Positions 32,738 to 41,487 of a stretch of 64,000 nt of DNA are shown here, one piece after another. Numbering within the stretch: position 1 is the stretch's first letter; the number at the start of each line of letters is the position of its first letter. The DNA is taken from positions 1-64,000 of the forward strand of contig NZ_AXAL01000018.1 in NCBI RefSeq assembly GCF_000472785.1. Direction: 5' to 3'. Source of the DNA: Mesorhizobium loti CJ3sym. GTDB taxonomy: Bacteria; Pseudomonadota; Alphaproteobacteria; Rhizobiales; Rhizobiaceae. Both the position numbers and the translations under genes were made by a program. Under the pieces are notes generated by a model that worked only from the letters and a program-made list of their open reading frames with translations, searched no databases and had not been told where the DNA came from.

Positions 32738-33577
32738 ATGAGGTCGCTGGTCCTGGCGTCGCTGCTGATCGCGGCGCTGTCATCGACCTTTGGCGCGCGC
32801 GCGGCCGAACCCCAGGTGCCGGTGTTGTGGGACGCCAAGGAACGGTTGCCCAAGCCCGACCTTTCGGCACTGCCACGGCTGCGATTCCTGACGACCACGG
32901 ATTTTCCGCCTTTCAATTTCCTCGATGGCGCGGGAAAGCTGTCCGGTTTCCACATCGACCTGGCGCGCGCCATCTGCGCGGAGCTCAGCGTCGTCGACAA
33001 ATGCCAGATCCAGGCATTGCCCTGGGCCGAGCTGGAAGGGGCGCTCGAGAAAGGCGAGGGCGAAGCGATCATCGCCGGGATCGCCGCGACGCCGCAATCG
33101 CGCCAGACATACGCCTTCTCGCGCGCCTATCTGCAGTTTCCGGCACGCTTCATCATGCCGAAGAGCAAGGCACTGACGGAACCGATTTTCGACAAATTGC
33201 GCGGCAAGCGCGTCGGCGTGATATCAGGCTCGGCGCATGAGCGCATGCTGCGCGACTATTTCAAGACGGTCCAAATCGTCCCCTTCGACGGACCGGAAGC
33301 TCTCTACGGTGATCTCAAGGCGGGCAAGATCGATGCGGCCTTTGGCGACGGCATGCGCTTCGCCTTCTGGCTGGGCGGCTCGGATGCGGCCGGCTGCTGC
33401 CGTTTTGCCGGCGGTCCGTATCTGGCGCCCGAATATCTGGGCACGGGCATGACCATCGCCACAAGGGCGGACAATCCGGCGCTGGCTGCAGCACTCGACT
33501 ACGCGCTGCAGGAGATTTCGATGAAAGGCACCTTCGCCGAATTCTACCTGCGCTACTTCCCGGTCAGTTTTTTCTGA
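32738..33577 (+). CDS. Family 3 amino-acid-type solute-binding protein
   Basis: A 279-residue secreted protein from ATG 32738. The signal peptide MRSLVLASLLIAALSSTFGA ends at ARAA (cleavage near residue 23). SBP_bac_3 features follow: RFLTTTDFPPFNFLDGAGKL, SGFHIDLARAICAEL, and the second-lobe motif RVGVISGSAHE. Such proteins feed polar amino acid ABC transporters, but no transporter genes are adjacent, so it may serve a distant system or act as a sensor. The last codons and stop lie inside a 25-bp tandem duplication. Confidence 0.87.
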   Translation: MRSLVLASLLIAALSSTFGARAAEPQVPVLWDAKERLPKPDLSALPRLRFLTTTDFPPFNFLDGAGKLSGFHIDLARAICAELSVVDKCQIQALPWAELEGALEKGEGEAIIAGIAATPQSRQTYAFSRAYLQFPARFIMPKSKALTEPIFDKLRGKRVGVISGSAHERMLRDYFKTVQIVPFDGPEALYGDLKAGKIDAAFGDGMRFAFWLGGSDAAGCCRFAGGPYLAPEYLGTGMTIATRADNPALAAALDYALQEISMKGTFAEFYLRYFPVSFF

Positions 33578-33607
33578 TCCGGTCCCGGTCAGTTTTTTCT
33601 GATCCGG
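33558..33607 (+). repeat. Perfect 25-bp tandem duplication at a gene end
   Basis: The 25 bases 33558-33582 (starting TCCCGGTCAGTTTTTTCTGA) are repeated exactly at 33583-33607. Each copy contains CCGGTCAG-TTTTTT-CTGATCCGG, a bulged hairpin, and the first copy includes the TGA stop of the binding-protein gene. A third partial copy (TTCCCGGTCAG) begins near 33617. The unit may act as a terminator in double copy. Confidence 0.85.
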
Positions 33608-33623
33608 CAGTAACGCTTCCCGG

Positions 33624-34037
33624 TCAGGTCAGCGTGCGCAGCCGTGCCTTGGCCGCGCGGCCGATGGCGGCGACGGTAAGCGTGTCGAGATCGAGCTGGC
33701 GGCGGATCAGCTGCAGCACCCGGACTTCCTCCATGCGCATTTCGAGATCGACGGCGGCGACTTCGAAGGCAGCGGCGTAGGCGGTGTCGCGGAGACGCTC
33801 CGGCAGGGCTTCGGCAACCTGGACCAAGATACCCTCCAGGCCATCCTTTTCATGCAACAGCCTCTGACAAGCCTGCGCGACGGGGACCAGCCGGTCGTGC
33901 TTGAAATCCTCGAACACCGGCCATGAGCGGACAACGTCGCCGATCCTGGCCAGTTCGACATCGGTCATGTCGCGGTCGGAGGCCGAGGTGATGACCATCA
34001 GGTAGATCAGGGCTTCATGCGGGGTCGGCGACGGCAT
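33624..34037 (-). CDS. TerB-like tellurite-resistance family protein
   Basis: A 137-residue helical protein resembling the TerB/DjlA N-terminal fold. The pattern ALIYLMVITSASDRDMTDVEL, with an acidic cluster after the first helix, and a later DLEMRMEEVRVLQLIRRQLDL match that family. Stand-alone TerB proteins are widespread in rhizobia; their function is not known, and metal binding through the acidic cluster is suspected. It is divergent from lysK. Confidence 0.8.
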   Translation of the reverse strand: MPSPTPHEALIYLMVITSASDRDMTDVELARIGDVVRSWPVFEDFKHDRLVPVAQACQRLLHEKDGLEGILVQVAEALPERLRDTAYAAAFEVAAVDLEMRMEEVRVLQLIRRQLDLDTLTVAAIGRAAKARLRTLT

Positions 34038-34211
34038 TCTTTACTCCTTGAACGGGCTTCGAAGGTAGGAACGGGGCTCGAGGCCCGCAAGGAAAAAGCG
34101 CCGCGCTCGTTGACGCTCCGGCGTCGCACGCCTAGAGACCGGTTTGAAAAAGCCCTGCTCCGGCCCCGTCCTCGTAGGATCGGGTTGGCGAATAATTTGG
34201 AAGATAGTGAC

Positions 34212-35858
34212 ATGGCGGGATCAAACATCATCGATCTCAACCCCGAACTGCTGGCGGCTGCGGCCGAGAGCAAGGCGTGGCCGTTCGAGGAAGCCAAAAA
34301 GATCATCGAGCGCTACAAGGGCGCAGACTTTCCCGAAACGATCCTGTTCGAGACCGGCTACGGACCGTCCGGCCTGCCGCATATCGGCACGTTCGGTGAG
34401 GTGGCGCGCACCTCGATGGTGCGCCATGCGTTTCGCGTGCTGACGCAGGACAAGGTCAAGACCAAGCTCTTGTGCTTCTCCGACGACATGGACGGCATGC
34501 GCAAGATACCCGAGAGCGTGCCGGATCGCGCGGCACTCGAACCATATCTGCATATGCCGCTGTCGTCCGTCCCCAATCCGTTCGGGGGCGACTATGCGAG
34601 CTTCGCCGACCACAACAACGCGATGCTCTGCCGCTTCCTGGATACGTTCGGCTTCGACTACGAATTCGCCAGCGCGACGCAATATTACAAGTCGGGGCGC
34701 TTCGACGCGATGCTGCTGCGTGCCGCCGAACGCTACGACAAGATCATGGCGGTGATGCTGCCGACGCTCGGGCCTGAGCGCCAGGCGACCTACAGCCCGT
34801 TCCTGCCGATCTCGCCAAAGAGCGGCCGGGTGCTCTACGTGCCGATGAAGCATGTCGACGCCAAGGCCGGCACCATCACCTTCGACGATGAGGGCACCGA
34901 GACCACGCTGTCGATCACCGGCGGCAAGGTGAAGCTGCAATGGAAGCCGGATTTCGGCATGCGCTGGGCAGCACTTGGCGTCGATTTCGAGATGTTCGGC
35001 AAGGACCACCAGACCAATGCGGTGGTCTATGACCGCATCTGCAACATCCTGGGCGGGCGCGCGCCCGAGCATTTTGTCTACGAGCTGTTTCTCGACGAGA
35101 ACGGCCAGAAGATCTCGAAGTCGAAGGGCAACGGCCTGACCATCGACGATTGGCTGACCTATGCGCCGACCGAAAGCCTCGGGCTCTATATGTACCAGCG
35201 GCCGCGGCAGGCCAAGAAGCTCTATTTCGACGTCATCCCGAGGGCCGTGGACGAATATTACACCTTCCTCGCGGCCTACCCCAGGCAGGACTGGAAGGAG
35301 CGTTTGGGCAATCCGGTCTGGCATATGCATGACGGCAACCCGCCGCTTGTCGACATGCCGGTGCCGTTCTCGCTGCTGCTCAACCTGGTCAGCGCTTCCA
35401 ATGCGCAGAACAAGGATGTGCTGTGGGGCTTCATCTCGCGCCACGCGACTAACGTGACGCCGAAGACCCACCCGGAGCTCGACCAGTTGGTCGGCCATGC
35501 GATCCGCTATTTCGACGATTTCGTGCGGCCGACGAAAACCTTCCGCCCAGCCGACGAGGTAGAGCGCGAAGCACTGCAATCCCTCGACAAGGCGCTCGGC
35601 GAATTGCCGGCGGACGCCAGCGGCGAAACGATCCAGAACGCTTCGCTCAACGTGGCGCGCAAGATCGAACGCTATCAGGATCATTCCAAGCAGAGCCCGG
35701 AAGGCGGCCCGGGCGTTTCGGGCGCCTTCTTCCAGATGATCTACCAGGTGCTGATCGGCCAGGAGCGCGGGCCGCGCTTCGGCTCGTTTGCCGCGCTCTA
35801 CGGCGTCGCCGAGACCCGCGCGCTCATTCAGCAGGCGCTGGCTGGTCAGCTGGTTTGA
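34212..35858 (+). CDS. lysK: Lysyl-tRNA synthetase, class I
   Basis: A 548-residue class I LysRS from ATG 34212; the frame is open upstream, but the conserved N-terminus begins here. The HIGH-like motif is GLPHIGTFGEV near residue 55 and the KMSKS-like motif is KISKSKG near 303. The C-terminal helix-bundle anticodon-binding part follows. It charges tRNA-Lys. Class I LysRS is a mark of alphaproteobacteria and archaea, while most bacteria use the class II enzyme. Its end overlaps by 35 bases the convergent nuclease-fold gene. Confidence 0.95.
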   Translation: MAGSNIIDLNPELLAAAAESKAWPFEEAKKIIERYKGADFPETILFETGYGPSGLPHIGTFGEVARTSMVRHAFRVLTQDKVKTKLLCFSDDMDGMRKIPESVPDRAALEPYLHMPLSSVPNPFGGDYASFADHNNAMLCRFLDTFGFDYEFASATQYYKSGRFDAMLLRAAERYDKIMAVMLPTLGPERQATYSPFLPISPKSGRVLYVPMKHVDAKAGTITFDDEGTETTLSITGGKVKLQWKPDFGMRWAALGVDFEMFGKDHQTNAVVYDRICNILGGRAPEHFVYELFLDENGQKISKSKGNGLTIDDWLTYAPTESLGLYMYQRPRQAKKLYFDVIPRAVDEYYTFLAAYPRQDWKERLGNPVWHMHDGNPPLVDMPVPFSLLLNLVSASNAQNKDVLWGFISRHATNVTPKTHPELDQLVGHAIRYFDDFVRPTKTFRPADEVEREALQSLDKALGELPADASGETIQNASLNVARKIERYQDHSKQSPEGGPGVSGAFFQMIYQVLIGQERGPRFGSFAALYGVAETRALIQQALAGQLV

Positions 35859-36684
35859 GGGTGCCGTCGACCTCTTCCAGGATCGAGCCCGGCGCCTGAG
35901 GCGCCTGGGCGGGCGCGGCGGGCTCCGCCGCAATGCCGGCCAGGTTCGGCGCCGATCCGAAGATGCCCTTCTTCGCTGTTAGTGCCTTTTCGCCGGCCTC
36001 GGCATAGGGGCCGCCCTTGGTGGGGCGCGCCCAGCCGTTGTCGACCAGCCATTGACCAACGTCCTGCTTGCCGATCCGGCATTGCGCGGCGATCCGGTCG
36101 CGTCCGCCTTCGGGCGGCACGGTGCAGACCACCGCGCGACCGCGCAGGAAGGCGCGGAACGCCGTGCGCGCACGAATGCCGCACGGCCAGGATTTGCCGT
36201 CGGTGGTGCAGGTCTTGTCCTGCGGCACGATATCTATGCCGGAAACCGCGACGGAATAGCCTTTCGCCTCGATCAGGCCGGCGGCCGTCGCGACCGGCTG
36301 GAACAGCTTGGTGCCGTTCCAGTCGTCGGGCATCTTCGGCTTGGGCGGCATGGCCAGCGCCAGCTTGCTCAGCGGTTCGCGCGGCTCGATCCGCTCGAGC
36401 TCTTCTGTGGGCAGTTCCGGTGGCGCAATGACGTCCGGATCGATGGCTCGCGAATGCACCGTCGGCTTTGGCGGCTGCGGCGCGGCAGGCGCGGGAATGG
36501 CTGACGTGACCGGCTCTTCAGGTCCGGCATCGGCGCCTGCTTGAGCGATCGTGTCAGCGCCGGGATCGATCTGATCCACAGCAACAGTGCTTTCGCTTCC
36601 CTTCAGCGTGCGGCCGCCGGCGACGACCAAAGCCGCCATCGCCAGGACCATCAGAACCGCCAGGGCAAGATGAAGAACCCGCAC
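35824..36684 (-). CDS. Membrane-anchored SNase-fold protein, probably inactive
   Basis: A 286-residue protein from GTG 36684. It has an N-terminal membrane anchor (residues 3-24), a Pro- and Glu-rich linker (about 40-125), and a thermonuclease-like domain (about 130-255) recognised by CTTDGKSWPCGIRARTAFRA and QCRIGKQDVGQWLVDNGWA. In active enzymes the first strand reads RLxGIDAPE. Here it reads AVSGIDIVPQD, so the catalytic Arg and Glu are missing. A structural or binding role is more likely than nuclease activity. It follows the S24 repressor gene on the same strand by nine bases. Confidence 0.75.
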   Translation of the reverse strand: MRVLHLALAVLMVLAMAALVVAGGRTLKGSESTVAVDQIDPGADTIAQAGADAGPEEPVTSAIPAPAAPQPPKPTVHSRAIDPDVIAPPELPTEELERIEPREPLSKLALAMPPKPKMPDDWNGTKLFQPVATAAGLIEAKGYSVAVSGIDIVPQDKTCTTDGKSWPCGIRARTAFRAFLRGRAVVCTVPPEGGRDRIAAQCRIGKQDVGQWLVDNGWARPTKGGPYAEAGEKALTAKKGIFGSAPNLAGIAAEPAAPAQAPQAPGSILEEVDGTLKPADQPAPAE

Positions 36685-36693
36685 CAGCCGGAC

Positions 36694-37332
36694 CTACTGA
36701 CTTGCCCAGACAATCCGCGCCACCCATTCGACATCGCGCATGGGGATGTCGCGGTCTGGATGATCGGGATTAAGCGACACCAGCGCGATCGCCTTGACGG
36801 TCTGGCGCTCGAGCACCTTGGCCATCACCTCGCCCGCGGTGGTCTTGACCACGACGCGATCGCCCTTGCGGGTGGCCGCGCCCGGCTCGACGATGAGCAC
36901 GTCGCCATTGCGGTAGAGCGGCAGCATGGAATCGCCTTGCACCTGCAAGGCATAGGAGCTTTCGGTCGATTGCGCGGGCAGTTCGACCAGATCCCAGCCC
37001 TGCCCCAAGGGAAAGCCGGCATCGTCGAAAAAACCGCCGGCGCCGGCCTGGGCAAAGCCGAGCAACGGCACGGAACTCCTGCGCGCCGATGCGACGCCGA
37101 TGCGGCCTTCGATCAGCCCGGTGAACTCGTCGAGCGAAGCGCCCGTTGCCTCGATGATCTTGGCCAGTGATTCGGTCGAAGGCCAGCGAGGCCTGCCATC
37201 CGACGACAGGCGCTTCGACTTGTTAAAGGCGGTTGAATCGAGGCCCGCGCGCCTTGCCAGACCTGACGCCGAAAGCGAATAACGCTCGGCAAGAGCATCG
37301 ATGGCGGCCCAGACGCGGTCGTGCGAGAGCAT
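36694..37332 (-). CDS. XRE-type regulator with S24 peptidase domain
   Basis: A 212-residue phage-repressor-like protein from ATG 37332. The N-terminal helix-turn-helix spans about residues 5-75 (YSLSASGLARRAGLDSTAFN). The C-terminal S24 domain carries the Ser in VQGDSMLPLYRNGDVLIV and the Lys in GDRVVVKTTAGEVMAKVL. Such proteins resemble LexA and CI and can self-cleave. No prophage genes are near, so it is probably a domesticated chromosomal regulator. A palindromic ACACGA-N7-TCGTGT (37412-37430) upstream may be its operator. Confidence 0.85.
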   Translation of the reverse strand: MLSHDRVWAAIDALAERYSLSASGLARRAGLDSTAFNKSKRLSSDGRPRWPSTESLAKIIEATGASLDEFTGLIEGRIGVASARRSSVPLLGFAQAGAGGFFDDAGFPLGQGWDLVELPAQSTESSYALQVQGDSMLPLYRNGDVLIVEPGAATRKGDRVVVKTTAGEVMAKVLERQTVKAIALVSLNPDHPDRDIPMRDVEWVARIVWASQ

Positions 37333-37457
37333 GTCGTGCTCTCCTTCGAGACAGGAAAAAATGCCTGTCCCTTCTAGTCCGCGAACACCGCTTTGTCCAC
37401 CGGCACCGCTCACACGACACACATTCGTGTCGACCGTGGACATAGAGATTCCCAGGA

Positions 37458-38003
37458 TCAATCGGCCGCCTTGGCGAGGGTGCGCAAACCCCGGTGCGAC
37501 GTCATGAAAATCCGTTCCTCCTGCGTCGGCGGCCGCGGGGCGACCGTACGGCCAAGTGCAGCGACAACCTCGTCAATATCGAGGAAGCGGCGCGCCTTGC
37601 GGTCGTAGACGCCGGCCGTCGTCAGGATCAAGGCAGCCGTCTCGCCATTGTCGAGGACGAAGCGGTGCTTGCCGATGACCTGGCTGCCTTCCCAGGTCTC
37701 GATCGACGACACCACTTCGAAGCGGCGCCACAGCTTGATTTCGCGCGCATAGACCGCCTGCAACCCGCCCATCATCGGCGCCCAGCCATTCTTCCGCGCC
37801 AGCGTGATCAGGCCGGCGCGGACGAAGAGGTCGATACGGCCGAGATCGGCCAGCATCATGCAGCGCGCATTGTTGAGATGGACGTTGAAATCGATATCGG
37901 TCGGCAGGCAGCGAAAGGCCAGCCGGCTTTCGCCGCCCATCACATAGGGGCCACGGCTGCGCGCCGTGGCCAGCATGCGCGCCATGCGCGCCCAGACATA
38001 CAT
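37458..38003 (-). CDS. Acyl-CoA thioesterase, 4HBT-like
   Basis: A 181-residue hot-dog-fold protein. The conserved part LPTDIDFNVHLNNARCMMLADLGR, with Asp/Asn in the catalytic position, is typical of YbgC/THEM6-type thioesterases. It starts nine bases after the fadB-like gene and closes the leftward beta-oxidation operon. It probably hydrolyses an acyl-CoA intermediate. Confidence 0.8.
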   Translation of the reverse strand: MYVWARMARMLATARSRGPYVMGGESRLAFRCLPTDIDFNVHLNNARCMMLADLGRIDLFVRAGLITLARKNGWAPMMGGLQAVYAREIKLWRRFEVVSSIETWEGSQVIGKHRFVLDNGETAALILTTAGVYDRKARRFLDIDEVVAALGRTVAPRPPTQEERIFMTSHRGLRTLAKAAD

Positions 38004-38012
38004 AATCTGGCG

Positions 38013-40232
38013 TCAGGCGGCCTGCTTCACATCGCGCTTGGCGTAGGGGTCGAAGCGTTCGTAGAAAGTTTCGCCCTTCTCGGCCATATCGAGCAGCAGC
38101 TTGGGTGCCTTGAACTCGGCGCCGTATTTCTTCTGCAAGCCCTTGGCGATCTTGACGAAGCGCTTGGCGCCGATGCCGTCGATGTAGGACAACGCACCGC
38201 CGGTATAGGGCGCAAAGCCGAAGGCCAGGATCGAGCCGACGTCGGCCTCGCGCGGATCGGTGACGATGCCCTCTTCCATCACCCGTGCCGCTTCCAGCGC
38301 GATGGTGACAAGCAGCCGCTGCTGCAACTCCTCGTAGTCGACCTTCTCGGGCGCAAGCTGCGGATAGAGCTCCTTCAACCCTGGCCACAGCTTCTTCTTG
38401 GCCGGCTTGGCAGGGTAGTCGTAAAAACCCTTGCCGTTCTTGCGGCCGAAGCGGCCATGGTCGTCGACCATGGTGTTGATCAGCGCCATCTGCTTGGCGT
38501 CGACAGCCTTGTCGCCGAGATCCCTGATGGTCTGCTTCATGATCTTCTGGGCAAGGTCGATCGCGGTCTCGTCGGTCAGCGCCAGGGGACCAACCGGCAT
38601 GCCGGCGGCCTTCGCGGCATTCTCGATCATCGGCGCCGGAACGCCTTCGATCAGCATCTTGTAGGCCTCCGACATGTAGCGCAGCACGCAGCGGTTGACG
38701 TAGAAGCCGCGTGTGTCGTTGACGACGATCGGCGTCTTCTTGATGGCGCGGACGAAGTCGATCGCGGTCGCCAGCGCCTTGTCGCCCGTCTTCTTGCCCA
38801 GGATGATCTCGACCAGCATCATCTTGTCGACCGGCGAGAAGAAGTGGATGCCGACAAAATTCTTCGGCCGCACCGAATTCTTTGCCAAGCCGGTGATCGG
38901 AATGGTCGAGGTGTTCGACGCGAAGATCGCCGACGACTTCAGCACGGCTTCTGCCTGTTCGGTGGCGGCCTTCTTGACGGCCGAATCCTCGAACACCGCC
39001 TCGACCACCAGGTCGCAGCCGGCGAGATCGGCATAGTCCGATGTCGGTGTGATGAGCGACAGCAGCTTGTCCTTCTCCTCGGGCTTGGCGCGGCCCTTCT
39101 TGACCTGATTCGAGACCAGGCTGTCGGAATGGGCCTTGCCCTTCTGGGCCGACTCCAGGTCGCGGTCGAGGAGAACCACCGGGATGCCGGCCTTGGCGGT
39201 GACATAGGCGATGCCGGCACCCATGAAGCCGGCGCCGAGAATGCCGATCTTCTTGAATTTGGTTTCCGGCACGCCGGCCGGGCGGCGCGCGCCCTTGTTC
39301 AGCTCCTGCAGGGAAACGAACAGCGAGCGGATCATCGCCGCTGCTTCCTTGCTCTGCATGATCTCGGTGAAATAGCGCTGCTCGATCCGCAGGCCGGTGT
39401 CGAACGGCACCAGCAGGCCTTCATAGACGCTTTTCAGGATCGCGGCGGCGGCCGGATAATTGCCATAAGTTTCGCGGCGCAGGATGGCGATGGCCGGCGG
39501 CCACAGATTGAAGCCGGCCGGCGAATAGATCTGGCCACCGGGCAGTTTGAAGCCCTTCTCGTCCCAGGGCTGGACGGCTTTCAGACCATTTTTGATCATC
39601 GCCTTGGCGGTCTCGATCAGCTTGGCTGGCTCGGCGATCTCATGGATCAGGCCCATGGCCTTCGCCTTCTGCGGCGACAGGTTCTGGCCCGAGGTCAGCA
39701 TCTGCAGCGCCTGCTGCTGATCGGTCAGCCGTGGCACCCGCTGGGTGCCGCCTGCGCCGGGGAAGATGCCGACCTTGACTTCCGGCAAGGCCATCTTGAC
39801 CTTGTCTGAGTCAGCGGCGACGCGGCCGTGGCAGGCCAGCGACAATTCGAAGGCGCCGCCCATGCAGGTGCCGTTGATCGCCGACACCCAGGGCTTGCCC
39901 GATGTTTCGAGCTTGCGCCACAGGCCGCCCATGCGGCCGGCATTGTCGAACAAAAGCTTTGCCGCCTTCTCCGGATCCTTGGCCTTCTCCGTGGCAAACA
40001 CCGTCAGCATCTTCTGCAGCATGGTGAGATCAGCACCACCCGAGAAGCTGTCCTTGCCCGAGGTGATCACCGCGCCCTTGATGCCGGCGTCGGCCACCAC
40101 CTGGTCGATGATCTTGTCGAGCTCGTTCATCACCTCTTCGGTGAAGACGTTCATAGAGCGGTCGGGCATGTTCCAGGTGACCAGCGCAATGCCGTCGGCG
40201 TCGGTGTCGAGGGTAAAATTGGTGTAGCTCAT
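38013..40232 (-). CDS. Fatty-acid oxidation multifunctional enzyme, FadB/FadJ type
   Basis: A 739-residue fusion enzyme. Residues 1-290 are an enoyl-CoA hydratase/isomerase with GGADLTML and the catalytic Glu of ALPEVKVGIFPGAGG. Residues about 330-620 are a 3-hydroxyacyl-CoA dehydrogenase with the NAD motif KIGILGAGFMGAGIAYVTAK and the catalytic His of FVGIHFFSPVDKMMLVEI. A second dehydrogenase C-terminal domain follows (about 640-725). It carries out the hydration and oxidation steps of beta-oxidation. The gene starts 14 bases after the thiolase gene. Confidence 0.93.
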   Translation of the reverse strand: MSYTNFTLDTDADGIALVTWNMPDRSMNVFTEEVMNELDKIIDQVVADAGIKGAVITSGKDSFSGGADLTMLQKMLTVFATEKAKDPEKAAKLLFDNAGRMGGLWRKLETSGKPWVSAINGTCMGGAFELSLACHGRVAADSDKVKMALPEVKVGIFPGAGGTQRVPRLTDQQQALQMLTSGQNLSPQKAKAMGLIHEIAEPAKLIETAKAMIKNGLKAVQPWDEKGFKLPGGQIYSPAGFNLWPPAIAILRRETYGNYPAAAAILKSVYEGLLVPFDTGLRIEQRYFTEIMQSKEAAAMIRSLFVSLQELNKGARRPAGVPETKFKKIGILGAGFMGAGIAYVTAKAGIPVVLLDRDLESAQKGKAHSDSLVSNQVKKGRAKPEEKDKLLSLITPTSDYADLAGCDLVVEAVFEDSAVKKAATEQAEAVLKSSAIFASNTSTIPITGLAKNSVRPKNFVGIHFFSPVDKMMLVEIILGKKTGDKALATAIDFVRAIKKTPIVVNDTRGFYVNRCVLRYMSEAYKMLIEGVPAPMIENAAKAAGMPVGPLALTDETAIDLAQKIMKQTIRDLGDKAVDAKQMALINTMVDDHGRFGRKNGKGFYDYPAKPAKKKLWPGLKELYPQLAPEKVDYEELQQRLLVTIALEAARVMEEGIVTDPREADVGSILAFGFAPYTGGALSYIDGIGAKRFVKIAKGLQKKYGAEFKAPKLLLDMAEKGETFYERFDPYAKRDVKQAA

Positions 40233-40246
40233 GATTTTTCTCCCCG

Positions 40247-41455
40247 TCAGACGCGTTCGATGATCGTTGCGGTGCCCATGCCGGCGCCGATGCAGAGCGT
40301 CACCAGCGCGGTGTTGAGGTCGCGGCGCTCGAGTTCGTCCAGCACCGTGCCGAAGATCATCGCGCCGGTGGCGCCGAGCGGATGGCCCATGGCGATGGCA
40401 CCGCCGTTGACGTTGATCTTGTCGTGCGGAATGTCGAACGCCTGCATGTAGCGCAGCACCACCGAGGCGAAGGCTTCGTTGAGCTCGAACAGATCGATGT
40501 CCGACAGCTTCATCTTGGCGCGCTTCAACAGCTTTTCGGTGACGTCGACCGGACCGGTCAGCATCAGCACCGGCTCGGAGCCGATGTTGGCGAAGGTGCG
40601 GATGCGGGCACGTGGCTTCAGGCCCATCGCCTTGCCGGCCTTCTTGGAGCCGAGCAGCACGGCGGCGGCGCCATCGACGATGCCGGACGAATTGCCGGCA
40701 TGGTGGACGTGATTGACCTCTTCGACTTCCGGATGCTTCTGCACCGCGACGGCATCGAAGCCGCCCATTTCGCCCGGCATGATGAAGGACGGGTTGAGCG
40801 AGGCCAGCGACTGCATGTCGGTCGACGGGCGCATATGCTCGTCATGGTCGAGGATGGTCAGGCCGTTCTGGTCCTTGATCGGAATGACGGAGTTCTTGAA
40901 GCGGCCATCCGCCCAGGATTTTGCGGCCCGCTTCTGGCTCTCGACGGCATAGGCGTCGACGTCGTCACGGCTAAAACCGTATTTGGTGGCGATCAGGTCG
41001 GCCGAGATGCCTTGCGGCACGAACCAGCCGGGCAGGCCGACCGAAGGGTCCATGAACCAGGCGCCACCCGAGGCGCCCATGCCGACGCGCGACATGGATT
41101 CGACGCCACCGGCGATGACGATCTCGTCGGCGCCCTGCGCGATCTTGGCGGCGCCGAAATTGATGGCATCGAGACCCGAAGCACAGAAGCGCGATATCTG
41201 CATGCCGGGCGCCTTGTTGTCGTAACCGGCCTCGAAAGCGGCGGCGCGCGGAATGACTGAGCCCGCCTCGCCGACCGGATCGACGCAGCCGAAGATGATG
41301 TCGTCGACGGTGCCTGTATCGAGCCCATTGCGGTCGCGCAGCGCTTCGAGTGTCTTGGCGGCAAGCCGCACCGCCGGCACTTCGTGCAGCGATCCGTCCT
41401 TCTTGCCCTTGCCGCGCGGCGTGCGCACGGCGTCATAGACATAAGCGTCAGCCAT
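40247..41455 (-). CDS. Acetyl-CoA C-acyltransferase (thiolase)
   Basis: A 402-residue thiolase. The acylated Cys is C91 in QISRFCASGLDAINF. The His of GGAIAMGHPLGATGA near residue 356 and the second Cys of CIGAGMGTATIIER near 390 complete the active site. It cleaves 3-ketoacyl-CoA to acetyl-CoA and a shortened acyl-CoA, the last step of the cycle, and pairs with the adjacent multifunctional enzyme. Confidence 0.94.
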   Translation of the reverse strand: MADAYVYDAVRTPRGKGKKDGSLHEVPAVRLAAKTLEALRDRNGLDTGTVDDIIFGCVDPVGEAGSVIPRAAAFEAGYDNKAPGMQISRFCASGLDAINFGAAKIAQGADEIVIAGGVESMSRVGMGASGGAWFMDPSVGLPGWFVPQGISADLIATKYGFSRDDVDAYAVESQKRAAKSWADGRFKNSVIPIKDQNGLTILDHDEHMRPSTDMQSLASLNPSFIMPGEMGGFDAVAVQKHPEVEEVNHVHHAGNSSGIVDGAAAVLLGSKKAGKAMGLKPRARIRTFANIGSEPVLMLTGPVDVTEKLLKRAKMKLSDIDLFELNEAFASVVLRYMQAFDIPHDKINVNGGAIAMGHPLGATGAMIFGTVLDELERRDLNTALVTLCIGAGMGTATIIERV

Positions 41456-41487
41456 TTTCTTGCTCCTTGGTTCGCCTGATGTCGCTC

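Noticed and set aside
34221..35933. A 570-codon open frame on the minus strand
   Set aside because: It is antisense to lysK, which has clear class I LysRS motifs.
37494..39809. A 771-codon open frame on the plus strand
   Set aside because: It lies opposite the fadB-like, thioesterase and related genes, whose motifs and operon spacing are clear. The plus-strand translation is low-complexity and has no recognisable domain. Long antisense frames are expected in GC-rich coding DNA.
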